37,184 nt of DNA from an uncultured Eubacteriales bacterium (lineage in GTDB: Bacteria > Bacillota > Clostridia > Christensenellales > Aristaeellaceae): NCBI GenBank assembly GCA_902787835.1, contig CADAHU010000013.1, positions 1-37,184 of the forward strand. The letters are read 5' to 3'. Each line of letters begins with the position of its first letter. Within the stretch, counting starts at the first letter, position 1. The notes below the pieces were generated by a model. The model saw nothing but the letters and a program-made list of their open reading frames with translations. It was not told where the DNA came from and ran no database searches. Both the position numbers and the translations under genes were made by a program. Below are positions 1 to 7,551 of this stretch, one piece after another.

Positions 1-98
1 TGTTTTCATAACATTATTCTACCGCATTTGCCGGGCTCTTTACAGTGCCTGGCTCTTTTTGTACATAAAAAGGACTGCCTCCTAATGAGACAGCCCCT
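1..98. mobile_element. Probable insertion-sequence end (partial)
   Basis: This non-coding stretch carries an imperfect hairpin at about 69-99, whose outer arm read on the minus strand is GGGGCTGTCTCATTAGG. That resembles the terminal inverted repeats of several insertion-sequence families (IS1182-like ends often begin GGGGCTGTCTCA). A direct repeat (GCCGGGCTCTTT / GCCTGGCTCTTT) lies at about 31-58. An AT-rich reading frame becomes open just to the right with no start codon, as expected if an element landed in a gene. The transposase would lie outside the window. The element family is a guess; the hairpin could also be a plain terminator. Confidence 0.35.
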
Positions 99-104
99 TA
101 TTCG

Positions 105-563
105 CGCAAATGGGGGAAAATCTCTTTAAATGTTCAGGATACTTCTCGTGTCCCGGATTTATCTGGTATAGGTACAAACTTTTATGCTTCTTCTTCGTAT
201 GGAGGGACTATCAGCATTCAACTTCTCTCTGTTGACGAAGTTGAAAAAACGGTCAAAATTAATATTGATGCAAGTGACTTAAGTATTTGCAGAGAACATC
301 ATATTGCTAACAATATATATACCGTTAATCGACATCAATATAACATGGATTGTCCATATATTTTTGGGGGTGATGATATTATATATTTTGATCTTGGTCA
401 ATGGGATGGGATTTATAATACATTTGAGATTTGGGGGCATTCTGATCTTTTGGATAGAAATATAAGTAAATTTGAGTTTGTTGCTGGGGAATCTAATAAT
501 TATTTCGATAATCTGAGTGATTTTGTATATAATGCACGTATTGAAATGAATTGTATAGATTAG
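105..563 (+). pseudogene. AT-rich, 5'-truncated gene of unknown function
   Basis: The frame is open from about base 69 to the TAG at 561-563 but has no ATG until 345. Translation from about 105 gives a plausible beta-rich protein of about 150 residues, including GTISIQLLSVDEVEK, CPYIFGGDDIIYFDLG and FEIWGHSDLLDRN. This looks like the C-terminal part of a longer protein whose 5' end was lost at the probable insertion-sequence end. If translated from 345 it would be 72 residues. Base composition is strikingly AT-rich compared with everything downstream, pointing to horizontal acquisition. I do not recognise the family. Confidence 0.5.
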
Positions 564-923
564 AGCCTGCTTCAATAACTGTCACATATCATCTATTATC
601 ATAATACTTCGCAGATCTCATAAAACGATATTAGTCTTTAAAAACTTATATCCTGTTTGCCTACTCAACCCGCACACTCTGGCAAGCTCGCTTTCTTTGC
701 AAATCCCCGCGGTCATATGCTGAACCACGCTTATAAAACACAGCAGGAATATCTCCCTTCCTTAGGGCGGCGTCCGATAGCCGCCCTTTTGCATTGGCGT
801 TTTCCATGAAAGACCGTACCCTGGCCCGGATCATGGATCGTTCCAGTTGGCAAAGACTCCCTCCATTTCATTAAATCAACGTATACAATGATGCAATGAG
901 ATCCTTTCCTTCATTCAGGCAGC
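564..923. other. Intergenic region, no gene seen
   Basis: There is no convincing coding frame. The left part is AT-rich and the composition changes to the GC-rich host style by about 760. It contains one intrinsic terminator (765-790), probably left over from a lost gene, and a short stretch leading into the decayed amidohydrolase. Confidence 0.6.
765..790 (+). terminator. Intrinsic terminator
   Basis: A 7-bp perfect stem, GGGCGGC (765-771) and GCCGCCC (780-786), with an 8-nt loop is followed by TTTT. No intact gene lies just upstream, so it is probably a relic or serves the truncated AT-rich gene. Confidence 0.6.
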
Positions 924-1277
924 ACCAGGTGCACTGTCCTGACCAACGTGTGCAACGAATGCATCCATCAGATCAGTCTGGGCTTCGTGCCCCCCGGCGG
1001 ACAGGTGCCGGAACTGCTGCGCAAATACCACAACCTGCACGCCGATCTTTCCGCGGGCAGCGGCTTTTGCGCCATCACCCGGGACAGCAATTTGGCCTTG
1101 CCGGCCCAGCCGCTGTTTGGTGCCGATACCATGGATATCCATAGTCCCTGGCAGCCGCCGCTGGCCCAGTTGCTGGAAGAAAAACACGCCATGGGCTTGA
1201 TTTCGGACGCCGTAATGCGTAAAATCTGTTATGAAACCACGTAAATCCTTTTCGGCAGGCTTCTGCAGGATGATGCG
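924..1277 (+). pseudogene. Amidohydrolase (Amidohydro_2 type) remnant
   Basis: The translated frame keeps recognisable C-terminal segments of a metal-dependent amidohydrolase: GGQVPELLRKYHNLHADLS, then SGFCAITRD, FGADT, PLAQLLEEK and ISDAVMRKICYE. A TAA at 1242-1244 interrupts the frame, and homologous-looking sequence (ILFGRLLQDD) continues beyond it in the same frame. The segment between ITRD and FGAD is shorter than in intact relatives, suggesting an internal deletion. The N-terminal two thirds are missing. The frame runs straight into the carboxylesterase remnant. It is certainly non-functional; the family call is from remembered motif patterns. Confidence 0.65.
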
Positions 1278-1364
1278 GATGCCCTCATTACCGATATACC
1301 CTGCGGCCTGGTGAAGGGGCTGCGGGAAGAAAACCGGAACTTCTATCTGGGCATCCCTCCCCGT
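1278..1364 (+). pseudogene. Type B carboxylesterase N-terminal remnant
   Basis: In the same frame as the amidohydrolase debris, the residues IPCGLVKGLREENRNFYLGIP match the characteristic N-terminus of type B carboxylesterases, where a strand with G-x-[VI]-x-G leads to the F-x-G-I-P-Y motif. The intact carboxylesterase at 16407-17975 shows the same arrangement (KTTKGLIKGYEYDGLNIFKGIPYA). Similarity stops right after GIP, so nearly the whole enzyme has been deleted. Only about 29 codons survive. Confidence 0.6.
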
Positions 1365-1450
1365 TTGGCAGCGTCATGCGGATGCGCCGGATCAGGGGAT
1401 GCCGCCCAGCAAAAGGCGGATGATGCCATTCCGCAGGAGGAAAACAGTGA

Positions 1451-1645
1451 TGTGCGGATATGAACTATAGCTTATTCGACCGCTATCCCTTTGCGCAGGG
1501 CGAACCGGCCTGGAACTTTGCTGATTTATAGACCGTCCAGGGCATCATGCGCGTGAACGGCGACAAAATGGGCCCGTTTACCGGCCAGCGCCAACCCAAG
1601 GACGCGGCCTTTACCATGAAAAAACGCTGGGAGAATAAAAATTGA
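1451..1645 (+). pseudogene. Glycoside hydrolase family 2 (beta-glucuronidase-like) C-terminal remnant
   Basis: The translation LFDRYPFAQGEPAWNFADL, stop, TVQGIMRVNGDKMGPFT and then KDAAFTMKKRW corresponds to the C-terminal end of the TIM barrel of GH2 beta-glucuronidases. Relatives there read W-N-F-A-D-F-x-T-x-Q-G, then G-N-K-K-G-x-F-T-R-x-R-x-P-K and finally the R-W helix. A TAG at 1529-1531 lies where a lysine-like codon is expected. The N-terminal sugar-binding, immunoglobulin-like and catalytic portions are gone. The natural stop at 1643-1645 overlaps the TTG start of the next decayed gene, so the original operon spacing is preserved. Confidence 0.7.
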
Positions 1646-2342
1646 TCCATTCCTTTTTGATGATCGGGCAATCCAACATGGCGGGCCGCGGCAGTATTGA
1701 GGACGTGCCGCGCATCGATAACCCGCATTTGAAAATGCTGCGCAACGGCCGCTGGCAGCGGATGCTTTTCCCCGTCAACCCGGATCGCGTCTTTTCCGGC
1801 GTTTCCCTGGCGGAAAGCTTTGCGGACGCCTACCAAAGGGACCATGGCGTGGATGTGGGTCTGATCCCCTGCGCCGACGGCGGCACGCAAATGGATCAAT
1901 GGAAAGCTGGCGGGCTGCTGTTTGACCACGCCGTGTTCCAAACGCAGCTGGCCCTGCGCACCTCCAGCCTGGCAGGCGTCCTATGGCATCAAGGGGAATC
2001 GGACAGCCTGCCCGGCCTGGCGGAAGCGTATCGGGATAAGCTGGACCCTTCATCGTGGGCGGGCTGGGGGATTTTCTCCGGGAATCGGAGCGCGAACGGA
2101 CCCATTATCAACTGGTGAACGATCAGCTGCGCGCCTTTGCCGCCGCCCATCCCATGGCCGCCTTTGCCTCCGCCGAGGGGCTGGAGGGGAAGCCCGATCA
2201 CCTGCACTTCACCGCGGCCTCCCAGCGGACGCTGGGCCTGCGCTATTACGCTGCGTACAGGACGATCGATACAAGCCGCCTGCGGTTTGAGGAGAAGCCC
2301 AATGAAGACGACGCGCTGCGAACCTATATCGACGCGCTCTGA
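1642..2342 (+). pseudogene. Sialate O-acetylesterase-like (SASA/DUF303) gene, frameshifted
   Basis: The TTG start at 1642 opens a frame with LMIGQSNMAGRG, the nucleophile block of SASA/CE6-type acetylesterases (Ser in GQSN), then GGTQMDQW and VLWHQGESDS. At about 2041-2049 the family sequence moves to another frame, continuing as PFIVGGLGDFLRESER and ending with DHLHFTAASQRTLGL, which carries the D-x-x-H dyad. About 15-20 residues normally found before PFIVGG are absent, so a small deletion probably caused the shift. All catalytic motifs survive, suggesting recent inactivation. The substrate would have been acetylated sugars, consistent with the neighbouring GH2 debris. Confidence 0.75.
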
Positions 2343-2355
2343 CCGCACACACGTT

Positions 2356-2390
2356 CAGGAGCATGGCCGCTGGCTGTGCTCCTGTTTTTT
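2356..2390 (+). terminator. Intrinsic terminator after the decayed operon
   Basis: An 8-bp perfect stem, CAGGAGCA (2356-2363) and TGCTCCTG (2377-2384), is followed by six T. It sits 14 bases after the acetylesterase stop and is still intact although the genes it served are broken. Confidence 0.8.
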
Positions 2391-2421
2391 GATCAATGGA
2401 ATTTGGCAGGGAATGGATACG

Positions 2422-2471
2422 TTAGGGCCTCCGCGGCCCTAAAACCTGCGCCAGGAGACTTCGCCTCCTGG
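2422..2471. repeat. Twin hairpins flanking dispersed repeat copy R1
   Basis: Two perfect hairpins lie back to back: TTAGGGCC/GGCCCTAA (2422-2429 and 2435-2442), and CCAGGAG/CTCCTGG (2451-2457 and 2465-2471). Neither has a T-tract. The style resembles dispersed intergenic hairpin repeats of Clostridia, and they abut the modular repeat that follows. Confidence 0.5.
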
Positions 2472-2489
2472 ACCTCGACGGGCGAACCC

Positions 2490-2690
2490 ACTTGAACCGA
2501 AAAACGAACTTGTTTCCGCCAGTTTAGTATCGGTCGCCAAGCGAGTTCCCGGACAAAAGAACACGGCGGAGCCGTGCTGTCCGGGAACGGTGGCAGGCGT
2601 TAAAGCCTGCTGGCGGAAAAGCCCGCAGCATTTACGGCGACAAAGCAGGTTTTCTGCTTCTCTTTTGACGCAAAAGAGAAGTGTATCCCC
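2490..2690 (-). repeat. Dispersed modular repeat, copy R1
   Basis: Read on the minus strand this shares several blocks with the other copies: CGCCGTAAATGCTGC, ACGCCTGCC-CCGTTCCC, GTGTTCTTTTGTCCGGGAA and CTGGCGGAAACAAG. It contains a perfect 11-bp hairpin with a 3-nt loop (2657-2667 / 2671-2681) in the position of the covarying hairpin of other copies. A second stem, CCCGGACA... GCCGTGCTGTCCGGG, lies at about 2548-2585. No credible protein is encoded in any frame. It fills the gap between the decayed operon and the thpR operon. Confidence 0.75.
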
Positions 2691-2751
2691 CTCCTGGTCG
2701 GCAAAGTATCCCAGCCGCTCCTGAAAACGGATATGCAAATCCGCCAATCAA

Positions 2752-2760
2752 TGGTATAAT
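2752..2760 (+). promoter_or_regulatory. Extended -10 promoter of the thpR operon
   Basis: TGGTATAAT (2752-2760) is a perfect extended -10 element. The -35 region (around 2732-2737) is poor, as is usual for extended -10 promoters. It lies 24 bases before the ATG at 2784. Confidence 0.7.
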
Positions 2761-2783
2761 GGTGCCGGATGAGGAGCGTGAGG

Positions 2784-3302
2784 ATGATGCGTCTGTTTGT
2801 GGGGCTGGAGCCTTCCCCGGCGTTTCGGGCGGCGCTATATGATCTGCAGGAGCGCCTGCGCGGCGCAGGCGTGGGCGGGCGGTATCTGGATCCCGCCAAC
2901 TTGCATATGACCCTGGCGTTTATCGGGGAATGGCCGGAAGCGGCAAGCGTGCCGCTGCCCCGCGTGGAAGCGCCGTTTTCCATCGCGCTGTCCCACGTCG
3001 GCATGTTCCAGCGAGCCAGGGTGCTGTGGGCGGGGATCGCGCCCTGCGAGGCGCTGGATGTCCTGGCGGGCCGGGTCCGGCAATGTCTGGACGCGGCGGG
3101 GATCCCCTATGCCCCGCAGCCCTTTAACCCTCATATTACGCTGATCCGCAAGCCCGTTTTGCCGGAGGAATCACTTTTATCCGTCCTCCGGCCGCTGCCC
3201 GCGGAAATGACGGTCAGCCAGGTCTGTTTATATCAATCGGCGCGCGGGGAGGACGGCCTGCATTATACCGTGATCGGAAGGAGCAATCAGGAGGAAGCAT
3301 GA
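2784..3302 (+). CDS. thpR: RNA 2',3'-cyclic phosphodiesterase (2H/LigT family)
   Basis: This is a 2H phosphoesterase expected to open 2',3'-cyclic phosphates on RNA ends to 2'-phosphates. Both signature H-x-T-x motifs are present, HMTL (His41) and HITL (His117), at the usual spacing for this ~170-residue family, and the N-terminus MRLFVGLEP is typical. Translation is placed at the ATG at 2784 because GAGGAG lies 8 bases before it; an in-frame ATG at 2769 has no ribosome site. It leads a five-gene operon, and its stop overlaps the next start by four bases (ATGA). The RNA ligation activity once ascribed to the family is not implied. Confidence 0.9.
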   Translation: MMRLFVGLEPSPAFRAALYDLQERLRGAGVGGRYLDPANLHMTLAFIGEWPEAASVPLPRVEAPFSIALSHVGMFQRARVLWAGIAPCEALDVLAGRVRQCLDAAGIPYAPQPFNPHITLIRKPVLPEESLLSVLRPLPAEMTVSQVCLYQSARGEDGLHYTVIGRSNQEEA

Positions 3303-3610
3303 CCGAATATCAGATACAGTGGGCGCAGGCCCGGGATCGGCTGGCCGTCGCGCTGGCCCAGGCAGGCTACCCCGCGGCACTGGCAGAGATCATGGCAAAG
3401 CAGCTGGGCAGCCCCCGGGCCATCGACCGCATGACCTCCTACGTGCGCCACGGATACGCCCGGAATATGGAGATGCTGGCGGATGAAATGCTGGCCATCA
3501 GCGCCGACGCGGAATCCTGGCGGGAAAAGAAGGAAAGCCAGGAAGCCCAGGCCAAATACAACGCCTACCTGTATTACCGGCGGATGGGCAGCGACGACGA
3601 GGATCAATAA
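3299..3610 (+). CDS. Hypothetical protein, 103 residues
   Basis: This small soluble protein is predicted almost wholly helical, with an acidic C-terminal tail (GSDDEDQ). There is no signal peptide or membrane segment. A central stretch (MAKQLGSPRAIDRMTSYVRHG) could be a helix pair, and the segment around 75-90 (EKKESQEAQAKYNAY) looks like a single charged helix. Its ATG overlaps the thpR stop by four bases and an SD-like AGGAGG sits just upstream, so it is surely translated in the operon. I do not recognise the family. Confidence 0.75.
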   Translation: MTEYQIQWAQARDRLAVALAQAGYPAALAEIMAKQLGSPRAIDRMTSYVRHGYARNMEMLADEMLAISADAESWREKKESQEAQAKYNAYLYYRRMGSDDEDQ

Positions 3611-3636
3611 ACGATGTGGAAAGCGAGGCGATCAAT

Positions 3637-4047
3637 ATGCGGCTGGACGGCTTTGGCATCCTGGTGCAGGATATGCCCCGGATGATCCGATTTTACAGGG
3701 ATGTGCTGGGCTTTGAGATCAAAGAGGCGGAGGACGCCACCAACGTTTACCTGGTAAAGGACGGGACGCTTTTTCTGCTGTACGGCAGAAAAGATTTTGA
3801 AAAGCTGACGAACCGGCGGTACGATTACGTAAAGGGCCTGAACGGGCATTATGAGATCGCCCTGTACGTGGACACCTTTGAGGAGGTGGACGCCGCATTC
3901 CATCAGGCGGTGGAAAACGGCGCCGCACCCGTGCTTCCGCCCGAGCTGGAGCCCTGGGGACAGAGGACCTGCTATATCGCCGATCCCGAGGGCAATCTGA
4001 TCGAGATCGGCTCCTGGAACAAGCCCTACGCCGAAAAGGACCGATAA
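3637..4047 (+). CDS. VOC (glyoxalase/bleomycin-resistance) family protein
   Basis: The protein has the two beta-alpha-beta-beta-beta modules of the vicinal oxygen chelate fold: FGILVQDMPRMIRFYRDVLGF in the first half and ALYVDTFEEVDAAF, then CYIADPEGNLIEI in the second. The D-P-E-G-N-x-I-E-I end is typical and supplies a metal-ligand glutamate. Members act as glyoxalases, dioxygenases, epimerases or antibiotic-binding proteins, and the substrate cannot be read from sequence. I prefer the ATG at 3637 (MRLDGFG) to a GTG at 3616, because the fold begins there. The stop TAA shares one base with the next ATG. Confidence 0.85.
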   Translation: MRLDGFGILVQDMPRMIRFYRDVLGFEIKEAEDATNVYLVKDGTLFLLYGRKDFEKLTNRRYDYVKGLNGHYEIALYVDTFEEVDAAFHQAVENGAAPVLPPELEPWGQRTCYIADPEGNLIEIGSWNKPYAEKDR

Positions 4048-4841
4048 TGGAAAAGACAGCCATGACCGAATACCGGGTGATGATCAACGGCCTCCCCGTA
4101 TCCGCGCAGTACAGCCGGCGGGCCATCGAGGGCATTTTTCTGCCCCTGCTGCGCCGCCTGAGCGCGCTGCGGCAGGAAAAGGGACGCCGGATCCTGGCGC
4201 TGCTGGCCGCGCCGCCCGGGTGCGGCAAAACCACGCTGGGCTGCTTCCTGGAAAAGCTCTCCCGGGAGCAGACGGACCTCTGCCCCCTCCAGGCGATCGG
4301 CATGGACGGCTTCCACCGGCGGCAGGAATTCCTGCAAAGCCATTTTACGGAGCGGGACGGAAAACGGGTATCCCTGGTGGAGATCAAGGGCGCGCCCATC
4401 ACCTTTGATCTTCCGGGGCTGACGGAAAGCGTGCGGCGGGTGGCCGCGGGCAATGCCTGCGGTTGGCCCGCGTATGACCGCACGCTCCACAACCCGGTGG
4501 AGGACGCGCTGCGGGTGGAGGGGCAGATCGTGCTGCTGGAGGGCAATTATCTGCTGCTGGACGCCGACGGCTGGCGCGAGCTTTCGCGCTACGCGGATTA
4601 TACGATCTCCATTACAGCGGATGAAGCCCTGCTGCGCGCCCGGCTGATCGACCGGAAGATCAAAACAGGGGTGGATGCGGAGCGGGCGATCCGGTTTGTG
4701 GATTTCAGCGATATGCCCAACGTGCGCCTGTGCCTGGAAAAGAGCCAGCGGGCGGACCAGGCGCTGCGGATCGATGAAGCAGGCGATTATCACATGGCAG
4801 GACCCCAGAAAACCAACAGCATACCAAAGAGGGAAGCATGA
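4047..4841 (+). CDS. P-loop nucleoside/sugar kinase-like protein (uridine kinase/PRK superfamily)
   Basis: The Walker A motif APPGCGKT is at residues 55-62 in a 264-residue protein. A substrate-region motif IGMDGFHRRQEFL follows, then VEIKGAPITFDLP, and a lid or Walker-B-like strand IVLLEGNYLLLD. This order is typical of the phosphoribulokinase/uridine kinase/pantothenate kinase superfamily, close to uncharacterised members such as E. coli YggC. The reaction would be ATP-dependent phosphorylation of a small metabolite, perhaps a sugar or nucleoside; the substrate is unknown. It is translationally coupled on both sides, sharing one base with the VOC gene and four with the HD gene. Confidence 0.8.
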   Translation: MEKTAMTEYRVMINGLPVSAQYSRRAIEGIFLPLLRRLSALRQEKGRRILALLAAPPGCGKTTLGCFLEKLSREQTDLCPLQAIGMDGFHRRQEFLQSHFTERDGKRVSLVEIKGAPITFDLPGLTESVRRVAAGNACGWPAYDRTLHNPVEDALRVEGQIVLLEGNYLLLDADGWRELSRYADYTISITADEALLRARLIDRKIKTGVDAERAIRFVDFSDMPNVRLCLEKSQRADQALRIDEAGDYHMAGPQKTNSIPKREA

Positions 4842-5413
4842 ACATCACGGAAGCGGCAATCGCGTATATCGAAAGGCTTTTCCGGGACAACGCCGGCGGG
4901 CACGACGCGGCGCATACGCTCAGGGTATACCGCAACGCCCTGCGCATCGCCCGATCGGAGCCGGGCTGCGACCTGCAGGTGGTGGCCCTGGCCGCGCTGC
5001 TGCACGATGCCGACGATCACAAGCTGTTTCCTACGGAGAACAACGCCAACGCGCGCGCTTTCCTGGAAGCCCAGGGCGCGGAGAAGATCGCGGAGATCAT
5101 CACCGCCATCAACTCCGTATCCTTCAGCCAGAACCGCGGCAGGCGGCCCGCCACCCTGGAGGGAAAAATCGTGCAGGACGCCGACCGGCTGGACGCCATC
5201 GGCGCCATCGGCATCGCCCGTACCTTCGCCTTTGGCGGGGAGCGCGGCAGGGGCCTGGAGGATTCCATCCGCCATTTTCATGAAAAGCTGCTCCTGCTGA
5301 AGGACGAAATGAACACCGCCGCGGCGCGTGCGCTGGCGGAGGAACGGCATGCGTATATGCTCGGATTCCTGAAGGAATACGCCCGGGAAACGGAGCCCGG
5401 GCAGAGCGATTGA
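4838..5413 (+). CDS. HD-domain phosphohydrolase
   Basis: This 191-residue protein has the metal-binding pattern of the HD superfamily: GGHDAAHTLRV (His22, His26) and ALLHDADDHK (the His-Asp pair), then VQDADRLDAIGAIGIARTF, which supplies the last aspartate. The latter motif is characteristic of the YedJ-like subgroup. Such enzymes are metal-dependent phosphohydrolases with nucleotides or other phosphomonoesters as typical substrates. Its ATG overlaps the kinase stop (ATGA). A kinase-phosphatase pair in one operon with an RNA-end enzyme hints at nucleotide metabolism, but that is inference. A bidirectional terminator follows at 5490. Confidence 0.88.
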   Translation: MNITEAAIAYIERLFRDNAGGHDAAHTLRVYRNALRIARSEPGCDLQVVALAALLHDADDHKLFPTENNANARAFLEAQGAEKIAEIITAINSVSFSQNRGRRPATLEGKIVQDADRLDAIGAIGIARTFAFGGERGRGLEDSIRHFHEKLLLLKDEMNTAAARALAEERHAYMLGFLKEYARETEPGQSD

Positions 5414-5469
5414 TATTCAATAAGACATCTGCAAATTGGGCGTTTCAGGAAAAGGGGTACGCTTTATAC

Positions 5470-5600
5470 ACCGCTGAACGCAGAAAAAGCCAGCAAAGCC
5501 GAGCCAACTCGGTTTGCTGGTTTTTTGTGTTCTTTTTGTCCGGGAAGTTGCTTATCATCCGCGGACAAGCTGGCGGAAACAAGCTTATTATCCGCTTAAA
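5470..5600 (+). repeat. Dispersed modular repeat, copy R2 (partial)
   Basis: This copy lacks the first hairpin module but keeps the later blocks: CCGCTGAAC-CAGAAAAA, a central stem unique to this copy, GTGTTCTTTTTGTCCGGGAA, and AAGCTGGCGGAAACAAG followed by TCCGCTTAAAACC. The same blocks flank a different stem in copy R3. It fills the gap between the convergent HD gene and the minus-strand lipoprotein gene; no other feature is seen in 5414-5695. Confidence 0.7.
5490..5526. terminator. Strong, probably bidirectional terminator inside R2
   Basis: A 13-bp stem with one bulge, CCAGCAAAGCCGAG (5490-5503) and CTCGGTTTGCTGG (5508-5520), is followed by six T and preceded by an A-tract. It can therefore serve both the plus-strand HD operon and the converging minus-strand operon. 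Confidence 0.85.
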
Positions 5601-5695
5601 ACCTGTTCGCTTTATTAACCAATAAATACCATGCTTCGGTGAGATCCTTCCCCGCAGGCGAAAGAGCGCTGTCTCCATTGTTTTCCGGCCCACAC

Positions 5696-6730
5696 TCAAT
5701 CCGTCCGGTTCAAATAAGAATCAAGCCACGAAAAAGCATTCTCTTGGTCTGGCTCCTCTTCCGGCTCCAGGCCGCTGAAGTATTCAATGAGATCGGATAC
5801 CCGCACAAACCAGTAATCCGCTGGATCGAGCGGCCGGCCATCATCGCCCGTCAGGATGTCCACGTACACCTCATCCGAAGAAGCCGCTGTCTCCTTTTTC
5901 CCGGCGGAAACATGGCTCGCTTTCGGGAACGCCAAGGACAGCCCATCGTAATCGGCCGGTATCCGGAAGGTGTATATGGTTTCGGCTGCGCTGGGTATCC
6001 TGACGCGGCACAGATTGCCCTCCTTCTCCCGGTCCCAGAAAAAACCGCCTTTATTGCGGTCATCCGACCGGGTAAGGATCCGATACGTTCTCCTGCCATA
6101 GGTGACCTGGGATTCCACAAACCCGGTATCGGATGCCTCCGCTTGGTGGAGCGCCGCCCCGTCCTCATAGATTGTGTTCAAAAGGGAGATCCCCGTATAC
6201 CGATCAAAGGGGAATACCGAGGGATACGCCCAACGTATTCCTCGTACGAAATCTTTTGAGTACGAGTCCCTTTGGATCCCTTCGCTGACCGCATCGCTGT
6301 CCATCAGATATTCATACTGGAACGGTGAGCTCATTTCCACCTTCAGGGTGATATCCACGTAGCCTCCGGTGCGCAGCTGCATCTCCCCGCCGATGGGCTC
6401 CGCCGTAACGCTGACGATCCTGAAATCAGCGGGCTGATTCTTTGTGATCTGCGTATAACCCAGCCTGGTCCATTCCTCATCGCTGAGGAATACCGGGCTT
6501 AGATCGTCACCGCTGCTGTAAAGCGCCCATTCGATCACTACGCTGAAGGATTTATCCACAGAATACGGGATCTCTTTCCATTCATCATAATACATGCCCT
6601 CGGGAACCTCCAGCGGGCCATGGATGATCCGCTCAGCCTTCCCTTCCTGTACGCATGCGACCGTCAGCCCCAGGGAGATCAGCAGCGCAAGCCAGGCAAT
6701 CCCTTTCTTGAAAACGCTTTGGTTTACCAT
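5696..6730 (-). CDS. Putative lipoprotein, last gene of the MoxR/VWA operon
   Basis: The 344-residue protein starts with a charged n-region, a hydrophobic stretch (WLALLISLGL) and the lipobox LTVAC at about residues 22-26, so it is probably an outer-leaflet lipoprotein. The rest is soluble and beta-rich with no motif I recognise; the C-terminus is acidic (GLEPEEEPDQE). Its start overlaps the end of the TPR gene by seven bases, making it part of the MoxR-VWA operon, where it may be the extracytoplasmic substrate or partner. It converges on the R2 terminator. Confidence 0.75.
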   Translation of the reverse strand: MVNQSVFKKGIAWLALLISLGLTVACVQEGKAERIIHGPLEVPEGMYYDEWKEIPYSVDKSFSVVIEWALYSSGDDLSPVFLSDEEWTRLGYTQITKNQPADFRIVSVTAEPIGGEMQLRTGGYVDITLKVEMSSPFQYEYLMDSDAVSEGIQRDSYSKDFVRGIRWAYPSVFPFDRYTGISLLNTIYEDGAALHQAEASDTGFVESQVTYGRRTYRILTRSDDRNKGGFFWDREKEGNLCRVRIPSAAETIYTFRIPADYDGLSLAFPKASHVSAGKKETAASSDEVYVDILTGDDGRPLDPADYWFVRVSDLIEYFSGLEPEEEPDQENAFSWLDSYLNRTD

Positions 6731-7551
6731 TGCGCGCCCTCCCCATATCCGAACGAATCGCCGATGTTGATATACGTAAAGTTTTGATAGCCGCTGTTTT
6801 GGTAGCTCCCGGTGTCCAGCTGCTGCTTCTGATCTTCCAGCTGTTGCTGCAGGGCCTGCTGCTTCTCCTCCTGCGTTTGGCCGTCTCCCCCACCGGAATT
6901 CTGATCCTGCTCCGATTCATCCTGCTGTTCATCCTGCTGATCGGAATCTGATGGGCCTTCGCCGCCATTATTCTGCGGCGAATCATCGCTCCTGGGCGGG
7001 GGGCTGGCCAGCCGGTCCAGCATCTGATCGATATCCCGCTTGAGGCTTTCCGCTTCCTGGTTGTGGCCGTCATATACGTTTTTCTCCGGACATGCGCAGC
7101 CGGTCTCGGTAAGCACGCTGCGCGCCGAAAGCAGCGTTTCCCGTGCGGTATTAATCTGGGCCGTGTCCGCTGTATTCAGCGTTTCAAAGGGAAATGTCTG
7201 CAGCACGGCAAGCGCCAGATTGACCCGGATGCCGCATTCTTTTTCCTCCGCGGGCGGCTCCTCGCGCAGCGCGGTTGCATAATAACGGATGGCCTGATTA
7301 TAATCTCCCCGCTGGTAGGCCACGTTGCCCAGGTTGTAGGGCACCACATAGTTTTCCCCCAGCCGCACAGGCAAAACCAGATTCTCCGGATATTCCGCAT
7401 AGACGCCCCGGTCATAGTCCCGCAGGAAAAGCTTATTCGTGACTCCACGGCTCAGGACCAGCAGCGCCGCGATCAGCACAAGCACCGGCAGAAGAGAAAG
7501 GATCCGCCTGCATATCGCCCCCATGGCCGATTTCTGTTTTTTGCCGCTCAT
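6724..7551 (-). CDS. TPR membrane protein, BatC-like
   Basis: An N-terminal membrane segment (about 18-37, LLPVLVLIAALLVLS) is followed by a tetratricopeptide-like unit (YNLGNVAYQRGDYNQAIRYY) and a second helical pair. A long low-complexity linker rich in Asp, Glu, Gln and Ser (about 185-240) follows, then a short aromatic C-terminus. In Bat-type operons a TPR protein follows the VWA proteins and probably scaffolds them. It overlaps the VWA gene by four bases and the lipoprotein gene by seven. It is more divergent than textbook BatC, so the label is by context plus the TPR. Confidence 0.75.
   Translation of the reverse strand: MSGKKQKSAMGAICRRILSLLPVLVLIAALLVLSRGVTNKLFLRDYDRGVYAEYPENLVLPVRLGENYVVPYNLGNVAYQRGDYNQAIRYYATALREEPPAEEKECGIRVNLALAVLQTFPFETLNTADTAQINTARETLLSARSVLTETGCACPEKNVYDGHNQEAESLKRDIDQMLDRLASPPPRSDDSPQNNGGEGPSDSDQQDEQQDESEQDQNSGGGDGQTQEEKQQALQQQLEDQKQQLDTGSYQNSGYQNFTYINIGDSFGYGEGAQW

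Noticed and set aside
2439..3004. Open frames of about 100-130 codons on the minus strand
   Set aside because: They run through hairpins of repeat R1 or opposite thpR; no family resemblance and no ribosome site.
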